Source of the DNA: Halovivax cerinus
Lineage (GTDB): Archaea; Halobacteriota; Halobacteria; Halobacteriales; Natrialbaceae
Direction: 5' to 3'
Length of the DNA stretch: 64,000 bases
NCBI RefSeq assembly: GCF_024498195.1
Contig: NZ_CP101824.1
Location: 3,596,001 to 3,660,000 of the forward strand
A program made the position numbers and the translations under genes. This document shows positions 32,018 through 40,224 of the stretch, one piece after another. The notes beneath the pieces are model-generated. The model was not told where the DNA came from. It made no database searches and saw only the letters and a program-made list of their open reading frames with translations. The first letter of the stretch is position 1; every line of letters starts with the position of its first letter.

Positions 32018-32641
32018 ATGTATGATCTACCCGACGTCCCGTCGGCCGACGACCTCGACGCTGGAACGAACGTTCTCGTCGCCGGTCCGCCGCTGACCGG
32101 CAAGCGAGAACTCGCTCTCGAGGCGCTCGCCAGCGGTGCGAAACGCGGTGACGGCTCGATCGTCGTCACGACGAAAGATAGCGCCGACAAGGTTTTAGAC
32201 GAGTTCACCGACGCGGCCGGCGTCGAAAATCCCGACGTCGGCGTCGTCGACTGCGTCACGAAGCAACGGGGGATCGGGACCGTCGACGACGATCCGCGAA
32301 TCAAGTACGCCTCCTCGCCGGTCGACATGACCGGGATCGGGATCAAACTCTCCGAGTTCCTCCAGGAGTTCTACGAGAATCGCGGTCTCACCGAGAATCG
32401 CATCCTCCTGCACTCGATCTCGACGCTACTCATGTACTCCGACCTCCAGACCGTCTTTCGATTCCTCCACGTCTTCACCGGGCGCATCCAGAGTGCGGAC
32501 GCCCTCGGCCTGTGTGTCATCGACTCGACCGCACACGACGATCAGACGATGAACACCCTCAAACAGCTCTTCGACGTGGTCGTCGAGATCGAAGAGCGCG
32601 ACGACGGCGAGCCGAGACTCCGCACGGCCGGCCTCTCCTGA
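32018..32641 (+). CDS. RAD55/KaiC-like P-loop ATPase
   Basis: A 207-residue protein with a RecA-like core. Walker A is GPPLTGKREL near residues 24-33, followed by DGSIVVTTKDSADKVLDEF and a Walker B-like strand ILLHSISTLLMY; LGLCVIDSTAHDDQT and LFDVVVEIEERDDGEPRLRT close the domain. Haloarchaea have many single-domain RAD55-like ATPases without a recombinase N-terminal domain; some sit with signalling proteins and may transduce signals rather than repair DNA. The ATG at 32018 gives MYDLPDVPSADD. Target unknown. Confidence 0.8.
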   Translation: MYDLPDVPSADDLDAGTNVLVAGPPLTGKRELALEALASGAKRGDGSIVVTTKDSADKVLDEFTDAAGVENPDVGVVDCVTKQRGIGTVDDDPRIKYASSPVDMTGIGIKLSEFLQEFYENRGLTENRILLHSISTLLMYSDLQTVFRFLHVFTGRIQSADALGLCVIDSTAHDDQTMNTLKQLFDVVVEIEERDDGEPRLRTAGLS

Positions 32642-32736
32642 GCGACTCGCTCACGGCACCTGCCAGTTCGAACGGGCCAGCGTCGGGATCCGTTCCGGCC
32701 GGGGACGTTTTCCCCCTGTCCGTCCTAGGTCAAGGT

Positions 32737-33147
32737 ATGCCAGTCGAGAGCGACGAGGCGATTCGAGGGGCCCTCGATCTTCGCCGCGTCGGCGTCGTCG
32801 GCTGTTCCACCACGCCCGGCAAAGCCGCACACGACGTTCCAGCGTACCTCCAGACACACGGCTACGAGATCGTCCCGATCAATCCGAACGCGGCCGAGGT
32901 ACTCGGCCAGCCAGCCGCCGACTCGCTCGCCGACGTCGCCGCGGAGATCGACGTCGCCTGTCTCTTCCGACCGAGCGCGGAGGTTTCCGAGATCGTCGAC
33001 GAGGCACTCGAGCGGGACGACATCCGCGTCGTCTGGATGCAACTGGGGATTCGCGACGACGACGCCGCGGCGCGGGTGGAAGCGGCCGGTCTGACCGTCG
33101 TCCAGGACCGGTGTATGAAAGTCGAACACCGTCGCCACTGCGGGTAG
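32737..33147 (+). CDS. CoA-binding protein (YccU-like)
   Basis: A 136-residue cytoplasmic protein. The Rossmann-like CoA-binding domain is clear: VGVVGCSTTPGKAAHDVPAY, GYEIVPINPNAAEVLG, then EIDVACLFRPSAEVSEIVDE and VVWMQLGIRDDDAAARVEAA, ending in VVQDRCMKVEHRRH. These proteins bind coenzyme A or acyl-CoA; their role is unknown. The start ATG 32737 (MPVESDEAIRG) fits the length of family members. It is alone, followed by 26-base direct repeats and a convergent gene. Confidence 0.88.
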   Translation: MPVESDEAIRGALDLRRVGVVGCSTTPGKAAHDVPAYLQTHGYEIVPINPNAAEVLGQPAADSLADVAAEIDVACLFRPSAEVSEIVDEALERDDIRVVWMQLGIRDDDAAARVEAAGLTVVQDRCMKVEHRRHCG

Positions 33148-33157
33148 GTGGAGTCAT

Positions 33158-33209
33158 CGCAGGGAGGTGCTCGGACATCACACCGCAGGGAGGTGCCCGG
33201 ACATCACAC
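33158..33209. repeat. 26-base direct repeat between convergent genes
   Basis: Two adjacent copies, 33158-33183 and 33184-33209, each beginning CGCAGGGAGGTGC and differing at one base. The second overlaps the stop of the convergent metallo-beta-lactamase-like gene. The repeat is in the shared 3' region of two genes. Confidence 0.85.
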
Positions 33210-33887
33210 TGGGAGGACGCCTCGAAGGATCGATGCGTACAGTGCAGGCGTTCGTCGTCGCGATTGCTCGAGGGCGTCCCTGAGCGCTCCGCCTGCGTCG
33301 TCGTGGATTCCGGTGCCGTGCCCGACGAGCACCCGCTGCGGATCGAACCCGTAGAGGCGGTTTCGCGGCGGCCAGAGTCGTCGCGCGGGGTGGACACCCA
33401 GGCGTTCGTCCCCCGTCAGGAAGTACGGGGCCGTCCCGACACTCTCGGGGACGACGAGCGTCGCCGTGTCCGGGTCGAAGAGCGCGACCTCCTGCCAGAA
33501 CCGACTCCGCGTGACGACCTGGCTTCGAATGCCGGTTTCGGCGAGTTCCGCGCCGAAACGCCGTACCGGGGCGTCGAGTTCCGACGCGACGCCTCCGAAC
33601 CAGTCAGGGACCCAGACGTCGACGTCGTGTCGGGTCGCGATCGACGCTGCGTCGCGCCTGTGTCGGTCGAGCGTGACGACGGCGCCAGCGACGTGACCGC
33701 GCTCGGCGAGGAGCTCGTCCAGACCGTCGCCGTCTATCGGATCGATCACCCAGACCGCCCCGTCGACGACCAGCGCGTGACTGGCACGTTGCATCGTCTC
33801 TTCCGGGTGTGCGATCCAGCTGAAGCCGCCATCGAAGTCCGCGACCACGTCCAGTTCGGTGGTCGAATCGTCGGTACGAATCGTCAT
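33204..33887 (-). CDS. Metallo-beta-lactamase-like haloarchaeal protein
   Basis: A 227-residue protein. The N-terminal part resembles the start of a metallo-beta-lactamase fold (SWIAHPEETMQRASHALVVD then GAVWVIDPIDGDGLDELL), and VLVGHGTGIHDDAGGALRDA near the end supplies the late His. The usual HxHxDH motif is replaced by TLDRHRRDAASI, so a classic two-metal site is not present and activity is doubtful. It has the character of a family of unknown function. It is convergent with the CoA-binding protein gene and divergent from thiC. Confidence 0.7.
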   Translation of the reverse strand: MTIRTDDSTTELDVVADFDGGFSWIAHPEETMQRASHALVVDGAVWVIDPIDGDGLDELLAERGHVAGAVVTLDRHRRDAASIATRHDVDVWVPDWFGGVASELDAPVRRFGAELAETGIRSQVVTRSRFWQEVALFDPDTATLVVPESVGTAPYFLTGDERLGVHPARRLWPPRNRLYGFDPQRVLVGHGTGIHDDAGGALRDALEQSRRRTPALYASILRGVLPV

Positions 33888-33960
33888 GCACGGGCCTACG
33901 GGGCGCCGAACAATAAGAGCCGGCGCGGTGGCGACCGAACGGACGGAACAGCAGGGAGGG

Positions 33961-34090
33961 TGACGATCGGTACGGCCGTGGTGATGGTGATAGACCTGGG
34001 TGGGTGACGATCGGTACGGCCGTGGTGATGGTGATAGATCTGGGTGGGTGACAATCGGTACGCCGTCGTGACGGCGATACAGCTGGAAGG
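33961..34090. repeat. 44-base tandem repeat, three copies, upstream of thiC
   Basis: Copies at 33961, 34005 and 34049 begin TGACGATCGGTACGGCCGTG; the first two are nearly identical and the third has diverged (TGACAATCGGTACGCCGTCG) with a small deletion. No TATA element or inverted repeat is obvious inside the unit. Confidence 0.88.
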
Positions 34091-34251
34091 TGACGTTCTG
34101 TGCGTCTGTGGTACTGCGTCGTGGGTCTGTGGCGGTGTCGTTCGAGGACGCCGTGATGGCGCGGCCGACGTGTCCGTCCCGTCTCGACCTCCCGACGGTC
34201 CGACCACGGACGGCACCGCTTCGTTCGCCGGTTCGACACAGGTATTATTAC

Positions 34252-34267
34252 CTAGTGGTACCACTAG
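34252..34267 (+). promoter_or_regulatory. Perfect 16-base palindrome at the thiC promoter
   Basis: CTAGTGGTACCACTAG, an exact palindrome, ends 7 bases before the thiC ATG (34275) and lies directly after an AT-rich box (TATTATTA). The position over the transcription start fits a repressor operator. Archaeal thiamine genes are known to be controlled by the ThiR regulator, which binds palindromic sites; I infer such a role here. Confidence 0.75.
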
Positions 34268-34274
34268 ATCATCG

Positions 34275-35714
34275 ATGGCACTCACACAGCGACAGGCCGC
34301 CCGAGACGGAACGATCACCGAGGAGATGGAACGCGTCGCGACGCGCGAACAGTGTCCCCCCGAGACGGTTCGCGAGGCGATCGCGGACGGCCGTGCGGTC
34401 ATTCCGGCGAATCACGGCCACGACGCCCTGGATCCAATGATCGTCGGGGCGGACTTCGCCACGAAGGTGAACGCAAACATCGGCAACAGCGAGACGACGA
34501 GCGACCTCGCGACCGAACGGGAGAAACTCCACGCGGCCGTCCACTACGGCGCTGACACGGTGATGGACCTCGGAACTGGCGCCGATCTCGACGAGATCCG
34601 CGAGGACCACATCGCACGGTCGCCGGTCCCTCTCGGCACCGTTCCGATCTACGAGGCCGTAAAGCGGGCGGGCGATCCGACCGATCTCTCGGCCGATCAG
34701 TTGCTCTCGGTCGTCGAGAAACAGGCCGAACAAGGTGTCGATTACATGACGATCCACGCGGGCATCCTCGCCGAACACCTCCCGCTCACCGAGAGTCGGA
34801 CGACGGGCATCGTCTCCCGCGGTGGGTCGATCGTGGCCACGTGGATGGCCGAACACGGCGAACAGAACCCGCTCTTTACCGTCTACGACGAGATCTGCGA
34901 GATCTTCGCGACCCACGACGTCACGATCAGCCTCGGCGACAGCTTGCGACCGGGCTGTCTCGCCGACGCCTGCGACGAGGCCCAGTACGCCGAACTAGAC
35001 GTACTCGGCGAACTCACCCGCCGCGCCTGGGACCACGGAGTCCAGGTCATGGTCGAAGGGCCGGGTCACGTTCCGATGGACCGCATCGCGGATAACGTCG
35101 AGCGCCAGCAACGAGTGTGCGACGGTGCCCCGTTCTACGTCCTCGGTCCGCTCGTCACCGACGTCGCGCCCGGCTACGATCACATCACGAGCGCCATCGG
35201 TGCCGCCATCGCCGCCCAGGAAGGCGCCGCTATGCTCTGCTACGTCACACCCAAAGAACACCTCGGACTCCCGGACCGGGCGGACGTCCGCGACGGGCTC
35301 GCGGCCTACCGGATCGCAGCCCACGCCGGCGACGTCGCGACCGGTCGGCCAGGCGCTCGCGACTGGGACGACGCCCTCTCGGAGGCGCGCTACGCCTTCG
35401 ACTGGAGCGAACAGTTCGCGCTCGCCCTCGATCCCGACCGGGCTCGCGAGTTTCACGATCAAACCCTGCCCGGCGACAACTACACCGACGCGCGCTTCTG
35501 CTCGATGTGTGGCGTCGAGTTCTGCTCGATGCGGATCGACCAGGACGCCCGCGATGGGAGCGATATCGACGCGTTGACGGCCGAGACCGATCTCTCGGCC
35601 TCGTCGGCCGCCGAGGTCAATCGTCCGCCCGTCGGCACCCACGACGGCGGGTGCGAGCTCGGCCGGGGAGTCGACGCGGTCCACCCGGACGAGGTCGGAA
35701 GTGCGGACGACTGA
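34275..35714 (+). CDS. thiC: Phosphomethylpyrimidine synthase ThiC
   Basis: A 479-residue enzyme of thiamine synthesis, converting aminoimidazole ribotide to hydroxymethylpyrimidine phosphate by radical SAM chemistry. Motifs seen in order: [75 protein letters not shown] and the C-terminal iron-sulfur motif [11 protein letters not shown] (C-x2-C-x4-C). The length matches the family. ATG 34275 sits just after the palindromic operator and a TATA-like box; the open frame reaching upstream of it has no thiC character. The neighbour PhzF starts 60 bases downstream and is probably unrelated functionally. Confidence 0.96.
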   Translation: MALTQRQAARDGTITEEMERVATREQCPPETVREAIADGRAVIPANHGHDALDPMIVGADFATKVNANIGNSETTSDLATEREKLHAAVHYGADTVMDLGTGADLDEIREDHIARSPVPLGTVPIYEAVKRAGDPTDLSADQLLSVVEKQAEQGVDYMTIHAGILAEHLPLTESRTTGIVSRGGSIVATWMAEHGEQNPLFTVYDEICEIFATHDVTISLGDSLRPGCLADACDEAQYAELDVLGELTRRAWDHGVQVMVEGPGHVPMDRIADNVERQQRVCDGAPFYVLGPLVTDVAPGYDHITSAIGAAIAAQEGAAMLCYVTPKEHLGLPDRADVRDGLAAYRIAAHAGDVATGRPGARDWDDALSEARYAFDWSEQFALALDPDRAREFHDQTLPGDNYTDARFCSMCGVEFCSMRIDQDARDGSDIDALTAETDLSASSAAEVNRPPVGTHDGGCELGRGVDAVHPDEVGSADD

Positions 35715-35773
35715 TCCCCGTCGGTTGCGCGCGTGTCGCCACGACTAAACCGTTCCCCGCCGTTCGGGCGTGC

Positions 35774-36754
35774 ATGAACGACGGAGGAGACACGGCGTCG
35801 GTCGAACTCGTCGACGCGTTCACCGACGAGCCACTCGCCGGCAACCCGGCGGGCGTCGTCTTCGACGCGGACGAACTCGTCGACGAGCAGTGTCAGTCGA
35901 TCGCGAACGAACTGTCGGTGAGCGAGACGGCGTTCGCGAGCGCGAGCGACGACGCCGACTACCGGTTGCGGTACTTCACGCCGACCCAGGAAGTCGACCT
36001 CTGCGGCCACGCGACGATCGGAACCCTGGTCGCAGCCCACGAGAGCGGTCGACTCGAACCCGGACCCGCCACGATCGAGACGAACGTCGGCGTCCTCGAC
36101 GTCGAGATCGAACCGGACGATACCGCCTGGATGACCCAGGACGCCCCGACGGTTCGCGAGGTCGACCTCACGTACGATCGTGTCGCCGACGCGCTGGGGG
36201 TCGACGTCGCCGCACTCTCCGGCGTCGGTGCGGACCTCCCGCTGGCCGTCTCGTCGACCGGCCTCCCGTTCCTGATCGTCCCGATCACCTACCTGCAGGA
36301 CGTCGGCGGCGCCGAACCCGATATGGCGAAGATCGAGGCGCTGGCGACCGACGTCGACGCCACCGGCGTCTACCTGTTTACGTTCGACGCCCTCGAAGCC
36401 GACTCGACGCTCCACGGCCGGATGTTCGCCCCAGGAGCGGGGGTGCCGGAAGACCCAGTCACGGGGACCGCAAGCGGTGCGGCCGGGGCGTACCTCAGGC
36501 GGTTCGGTGCGTTCTCCGGCGGATCGACCGGGACGATCACGGCCGGCGCGGGCGGCGACACCAGCGTCGCCGTTTCGATCGACGAGTCGGAACCGACCGA
36601 ACTCGTCATGGAACAGGGCCACTACGTCGACCGCCCCGGTCGCGTCAGGGTGCGCGTCGACGGCGATGTCCGCGTCGGCGGCCAGGGCGTCGTGTCGTTG
36701 ACCGGCGAGGTTGTGGTCCCGCCGGTCGACGACGACGACATCATCGAAGGGTAA
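35774..36754 (+). CDS. PhzF-family isomerase/epimerase-like protein
   Basis: A 326-residue protein with a two-domain PhzF/diaminopimelate-epimerase fold. The first half has VELVDAFTDEPLAGNPAGVV, SVSETAFASASDDADYRLRY and TPTQEVDLCGHATIGTLVAA; the second half has the catalytic-type motif FAPGAGVPEDPVTGTASGAA. The glutamate of the active site is probably SVSETAF. PhzF proper makes trans-2,3-dihydro-3-hydroxyanthranilate; most archaeal members have no known substrate. Start ATG 35774 gives the typical MNDGGDTASVELVDAF opening. It lies 60 bases after thiC and may share its transcript. Confidence 0.88.
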   Translation: MNDGGDTASVELVDAFTDEPLAGNPAGVVFDADELVDEQCQSIANELSVSETAFASASDDADYRLRYFTPTQEVDLCGHATIGTLVAAHESGRLEPGPATIETNVGVLDVEIEPDDTAWMTQDAPTVREVDLTYDRVADALGVDVAALSGVGADLPLAVSSTGLPFLIVPITYLQDVGGAEPDMAKIEALATDVDATGVYLFTFDALEADSTLHGRMFAPGAGVPEDPVTGTASGAAGAYLRRFGAFSGGSTGTITAGAGGDTSVAVSIDESEPTELVMEQGHYVDRPGRVRVRVDGDVRVGGQGVVSLTGEVVVPPVDDDDIIEG

Positions 36755-36794
36755 GTCGATCGTCGAAGACGACGATCCCGACGAGACGGCGCGC

Positions 36795-37319
36795 CTAAAG
36801 CAGTCGGTACTCACCGCGGCTCTCGCTGGCGTCGCCGGTTCGAACCAGTTTCTCCAGCGCGCGCTCGGTGTACGATGCCGGGACACCGCGGTCGGCCGCG
36901 TACTCGATCACGTCGTCTGCGGTCGGACGATCCAGGTCCTCGATCGCCCGTTCGACGATCTCCTTGCGACTGCCATCGCGCGTCGATCCGCGCGGGTCAC
37001 GGTCGCCGGCGGCCGCGATCTCCTCGACGTCCAGCCCCGATTCAGCCAGGTACTCCTCGTCGGCGACGACGCCGTCCGCGACCTGGGACTCGAGATCCGC
37101 GACGGAGTCGACGCGAGCGAAGGCCTCGCCTTCGCCCTGGCGGCTCGCGAGCATCGACGCGCGGACCTCCCTGGCCCGATCGGCGTCGTCGGTCTCGACG
37201 AACGTCTTTCGGGCGTCGAACGGCCGGCGAGAGCCACAGCCCGGACACTGGCTCGTCTCCGATCGGCCCTCGACGATCCAGAGAGTCGAACACTCGCCGC
37301 ACCCGACGACCGCGTACAT
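36795..37319 (-). CDS. Zinc-ribbon and winged-helix protein (DUF5817-like)
   Basis: A 174-residue protein. From ATG 37319 (MYAVVGCGECSTLWIVEG) the first 35 residues hold two CxxC pairs (CGEC and CPGC), a zinc ribbon. A long charged helix follows (DADRAREVRASMLASRQGEG) and the last 60 residues look like a winged helix (RKEIVERAIEDLDRPTADDV then YTERALEKLVRTGDASESRG). The type is a conserved haloarchaeal family (DUF5817-like) thought to bind nucleic acid. Choosing the later ATG avoids an arginine-rich artefact extension. It is convergent with the PhzF gene. Confidence 0.78.
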   Translation of the reverse strand: MYAVVGCGECSTLWIVEGRSETSQCPGCGSRRPFDARKTFVETDDADRAREVRASMLASRQGEGEAFARVDSVADLESQVADGVVADEEYLAESGLDVEEIAAAGDRDPRGSTRDGSRKEIVERAIEDLDRPTADDVIEYAADRGVPASYTERALEKLVRTGDASESRGEYRLL

Positions 37320-37531
37320 ACCGAAACTGAGGACGGATCGAAGTTGAAGCCGTCGGTTCGACGGCAGATTTCCACGCTCCCGCCAGTCCGATCGGTGTAA
37401 CCGACCCTCCGGTGGTCGACGCTGGACCGTCGGAGAGATCCGAATCAGGGGCCGTTCAGTCGCATCCACGGGCCGCCGGGAGCCGCTAGAAACCGGGACT
37501 CAGTGGGATGTGATTCCTACGCCAGTAGACT

Positions 37532-37550
37532 GATATGATAATATATTTAC
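37532..37550 (+). promoter_or_regulatory. AT-rich promoter of the ABC-2 exporter operon
   Basis: TGATATGATAATATATTTAC in an otherwise GC-rich region, ending about 54 bases before ATG 37604. This is the strongest AT block of the intergenic region and the likely TATA/initiation zone; the message would have a leader of about 25-30 bases. Confidence 0.5.
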
Positions 37551-37603
37551 GAAAGGTCCGACGAGGATGACGATACCCGGCACGACACGCCGTTTGATTT
37601 CAC

Positions 37604-38593
37604 ATGAGTGCGATAGAGACGAACGGGTTGACGAAACGCTACGGCGATCTCACCGCCGTCTCGGAACTCGATCTCGAGATTTCGGAGGGTGAGGTGTTCG
37701 GCTTCCTGGGACCGAACGGCGCCGGCAAATCGACGACGATCAACATGTTACTGGACTTCACCCGACCGACTTCGGGGTCGGCGACGGTCCTCGGCTACGA
37801 CGCCCAGGCGGAGTCGGACGAGATCAGTCAGCGCGTCGGCATTCTCCCCGAAGGGTTCTCCGTGTACGAGCGACTCACCGGTCGCAAGCACGTCGAGTTC
37901 GCGGTCGAGACGAAGGGCGCGACCGACGATCCCGACGCACTCCTGGAGCGCGTGGGTCTCTCGTCCGAGGATGGCGACCGCCCCGCCGGCGACTACTCGA
38001 AAGGGATGCGCCAGCGCCTCGCGACCGGAATGGCGCTCGCGGGCGACCCCGACCTGCTCATCATGGACGAGCCCTCCACCGGTCTCGACCCGACCGGGAT
38101 CAGAGAGATGCAGGCGCTCGTCCGCGAGGAAGCCGAGCGAGGGACGACGATCTTCTTCTCGAGTCACATCTTAGAACACGTCGAGGCGGTCTGTGATCGC
38201 GTCGGTATCCTCCGGGCGGGCGAGCTCGTCGCACTCGACACGATCGAGGGCCTGCGCGAATCCGTCGGCGACGGGGCGACGATGACCGTCACCGCGACGG
38301 GATCCATCGAGGGAGCGGTCGACGCCGTGGCCGCGATCGACGGCGTCGAAGACGTCACGGCGACCGGTCGCAGACTCGAGGCGGTGGTCGAACGGCCGTC
38401 GTCCAAACCGCTCGTCGTCACCACGCTGGCGAACACCGGTATCGAACTGACCGATCTCCGGATCCAGGAGACGTCGCTCGAATCGATGTTCACCACCCTG
38501 ATCGAAGGTGCCGACAGCTCAGAGACGGCCCTCGCCGCCGACGCGGGCGACCCGGCGGATCGAGGCGCGTCAAAACCGGAGGGGAACGCATGA
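37604..38593 (+). CDS. ABC-2-type transporter ATP-binding protein
   Basis: A 329-residue ATPase. Walker A GPNGAGKST near 35-43, signature YSKGMRQRL near 128-136 (a variant of LSGGQ with Lys in place of Gly), Walker B LLIMDEPSTGLDP near 149-161 and the H-loop SHILEH. An accessory C-terminal domain of about 100 residues (MTVTATGSIEGAVDAVAAID, then LRIQETSLESMFTTLIEG) is typical of exporters of the DrrA/CcmA class. It drives the membrane protein encoded by the next gene, with which it overlaps by four bases (ATGA). The exported compound is unknown (lipid, drug or peptide). Confidence 0.92.
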   Translation: MSAIETNGLTKRYGDLTAVSELDLEISEGEVFGFLGPNGAGKSTTINMLLDFTRPTSGSATVLGYDAQAESDEISQRVGILPEGFSVYERLTGRKHVEFAVETKGATDDPDALLERVGLSSEDGDRPAGDYSKGMRQRLATGMALAGDPDLLIMDEPSTGLDPTGIREMQALVREEAERGTTIFFSSHILEHVEAVCDRVGILRAGELVALDTIEGLRESVGDGATMTVTATGSIEGAVDAVAAIDGVEDVTATGRRLEAVVERPSSKPLVVTTLANTGIELTDLRIQETSLESMFTTLIEGADSSETALAADAGDPADRGASKPEGNA

Positions 38594-39456
38594 CTGGCCA
38601 CACGCTCACCGTCGCGAAGAAGGACTTTGCCGACGCCGGTCGCTCGAAACTGCTGTGGTCGATAATCGGACTGCTCGTCGGCCTCTCCGCGCTCGGCTAC
38701 GTGATCGTCTGGTACGCCGGTGAGGACGTCGCAGCCGCGCAGATGCTCGGGTTCCTCGCCGTTCCGCTCGGCGTCCTGGTTCCCGTCGCGGCCCTCATCG
38801 GGGGGTACATGGCTATCGTAGGAGAGCGCCGGTCCGGGAGTCTGAAGCTCCTGCTTGGCTTGCCGCCGAACCGCACCGACGTCGTCTTCGGCAAGTTGCT
38901 CGGACGCGCCGGGGTCATCGCCCTCGCCGTCGTCCTCTCGTACCTGGTCGCGACGGTCCTGAGCCTCCTCCTGTTCGGGAGCGTCCCGATCGTCGACCTG
39001 GCGGCCATGGCGGGGCTATCGATCCTGTACGGCGTCGCCTTCGTGGGCCTCGCCGTCGGCGTCTCCGCCGGCGTCTCCTCTCGCGGCCGCGCGATGGCGC
39101 TGACAGTCGGCACCTTCATGGTCTTTTTCGCGTTCTGGGAACTGCTCACCGCCGGCATCTACTACTTCGCCCACGACGGGTTCCCGCCCGCACAGCCGGA
39201 GACCTGGTACCTCTTCGTCCAGCAGCTGAACCCGCTGCAGTCCTTCGCCTACGCGGCCTCGACGCTCGTCGAGGGCCAGGTGTTCCCGGTCATGTTCCGG
39301 TTCAACCTCGATCAGACGTTCGCGGCACCCGCCGACCGCGTCGCCGGCGACGTCCCGTTCTACCTGCAGGAGTGGTTCGGCGCCCTGTTGTTGCTGGTCT
39401 GGGTCGTCGTCCCCGTCGCGATCGGCTACTATCGGTTCGGGAAGGCGGACCTGTAG
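38590..39456 (+). CDS. ABC-2-type transporter permease
   Basis: A 288-residue protein with six helices and the ABC-2 layout: N-terminal MTGHTLTVAKKDFADAGRSK, first helix IIGLLVGLSALGYVIVWYAG, then LIGGYMAIVGERRSGSLKLL, which marks the ABC-2 permease family, and VGVSAGVSSRGRAMALTVGT. A large loop after helix 4 (HDGFPPAQPETWYLFVQQLN, NPLQSFAYAASTLVEGQVFP) would face outside. It forms the membrane channel for the ATPase upstream, with translational coupling through ATGA. The substrate is unknown. Confidence 0.9.
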   Translation: MTGHTLTVAKKDFADAGRSKLLWSIIGLLVGLSALGYVIVWYAGEDVAAAQMLGFLAVPLGVLVPVAALIGGYMAIVGERRSGSLKLLLGLPPNRTDVVFGKLLGRAGVIALAVVLSYLVATVLSLLLFGSVPIVDLAAMAGLSILYGVAFVGLAVGVSAGVSSRGRAMALTVGTFMVFFAFWELLTAGIYYFAHDGFPPAQPETWYLFVQQLNPLQSFAYAASTLVEGQVFPVMFRFNLDQTFAAPADRVAGDVPFYLQEWFGALLLLVWVVVPVAIGYYRFGKADL

Positions 39457-39490
39457 TCGGCGACGTGTCGACCGATTCGCCCCGACCGCA

Positions 39491-39733
39491 TCACTCGGTC
39501 CAGCGAATCTCGTACTCGAGTTCGTAGCGCTGGTCGCCGGTCTCGGAGTCGGTGAGCCGTTCGAGTTCCACCTCGAACGTCGTGTCCTCGGGCACGTCGA
39601 CCCGATACTCGTCGCCCGGACTGTCGAGTTCTACCGACCCGTTCTCGATCTGTTCGGCTGCGTCGACGAGCCTGTCGGCGATGGCCGAGCGCGTTCGCGC
39701 CTCCTCGGTTTTGAAGAGCACTTCTTCGGGCAT
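39491..39733 (-). CDS. Amphi-Trp domain protein
   Basis: An 80-residue acidic protein: MPEEVLFKTEEARTRSAIAD, the helical RLVDAAEQIENG, then VELDSPGDEYRVDVPEDTTF and a closing RYELEYEIRWTE. The final E-x-E-I-x-W pattern with alternating charged residues is the amphi-Trp signature of a small haloarchaeal family. These are soluble proteins of unknown function. ATG 39733 is chosen; upstream in-frame codons are arginine-rich and not protein-like. It is convergent with the ABC exporter. Confidence 0.85.
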   Translation of the reverse strand: MPEEVLFKTEEARTRSAIADRLVDAAEQIENGSVELDSPGDEYRVDVPEDTTFEVELERLTDSETGDQRYELEYEIRWTE

Positions 39734-40224
39734 AGGTGAACGGACGTCGGAGACAGTCAAATGAGTCCGTGGTGATTCCCACCTCGTGATACTCGGTCGG
39801 GGGCGAGAACACCGGAGCGGTGCGTGGTGGCGGAGACGGATCGGCGCGGTAGCTGGCCAGGTTCGAATCGCCCCTCGACGAGGGCTGATACCAACAGGCC
39901 GACGACGCGCTGGTCGTCTGGCTCGCCGTCGTCGGCGTCGTGGCACTCGTCCCGCTCGCGATCCGTCCAGACGACGGAGAGTCCGCCGTACCTGCTCGTC
40001 CTCGGCCAGGTCTATCTCAACGGGTCGCAGGTCGTGCTCTCGGCTGCGTCGCTGACGGAGAGAGCTCGGTCTGTCGCGTCTCGTCGAAGAAAACCACACC
40101 GGCCGTCAGTGGCGGCCAATCGCTCGCCGTCGCCAGAACGCCTGGCGTGCCGTCTGCGCGAACGGATCGTATGCAAGCGTCTCGAAACGTCGGGGCCGTC
40201 GGCTCTAGCCGTCCGAAACGGTGT
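39734..40224. other. 490-base gap with a decayed membrane-protein remnant
   Basis: No intact gene. The remnant at about 39890-40070 is given as a pseudogene. The rest, including the 70 bases before the 3' end of the isocitrate dehydrogenase gene, holds nothing recognisable. Confidence 0.5.
39890..40070 (+). pseudogene. Fragment of a membrane protein split by a frameshift
   Basis: In frame 1 the bases near 39899-39990 read DDALVVWLAVVGVVALVPLA, one transmembrane helix in good haloarchaeal codon use. The same region then continues, in frame 2, with PPYLLVLGQVYLNGSQVVLS from about 39985, a second hydrophobic stretch. No start or stop frames both. This looks like a membrane-protein gene broken by an indel and truncated at both ends. 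No family can be named. Confidence 0.35.

Larger units (their letters stand above)
33888..34274. other. Intergenic region with repeats and the thiC promoter
   Basis: Contains the 44-base tandem repeats (33961-34090), a stretch with no recognisable gene and the thiC control region (AT-rich TATTATTA near 34243-34250 and the palindrome at 34252-34267). The long open frame in front of thiC is carried by the repeat and does not look like protein. Confidence 0.6.
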
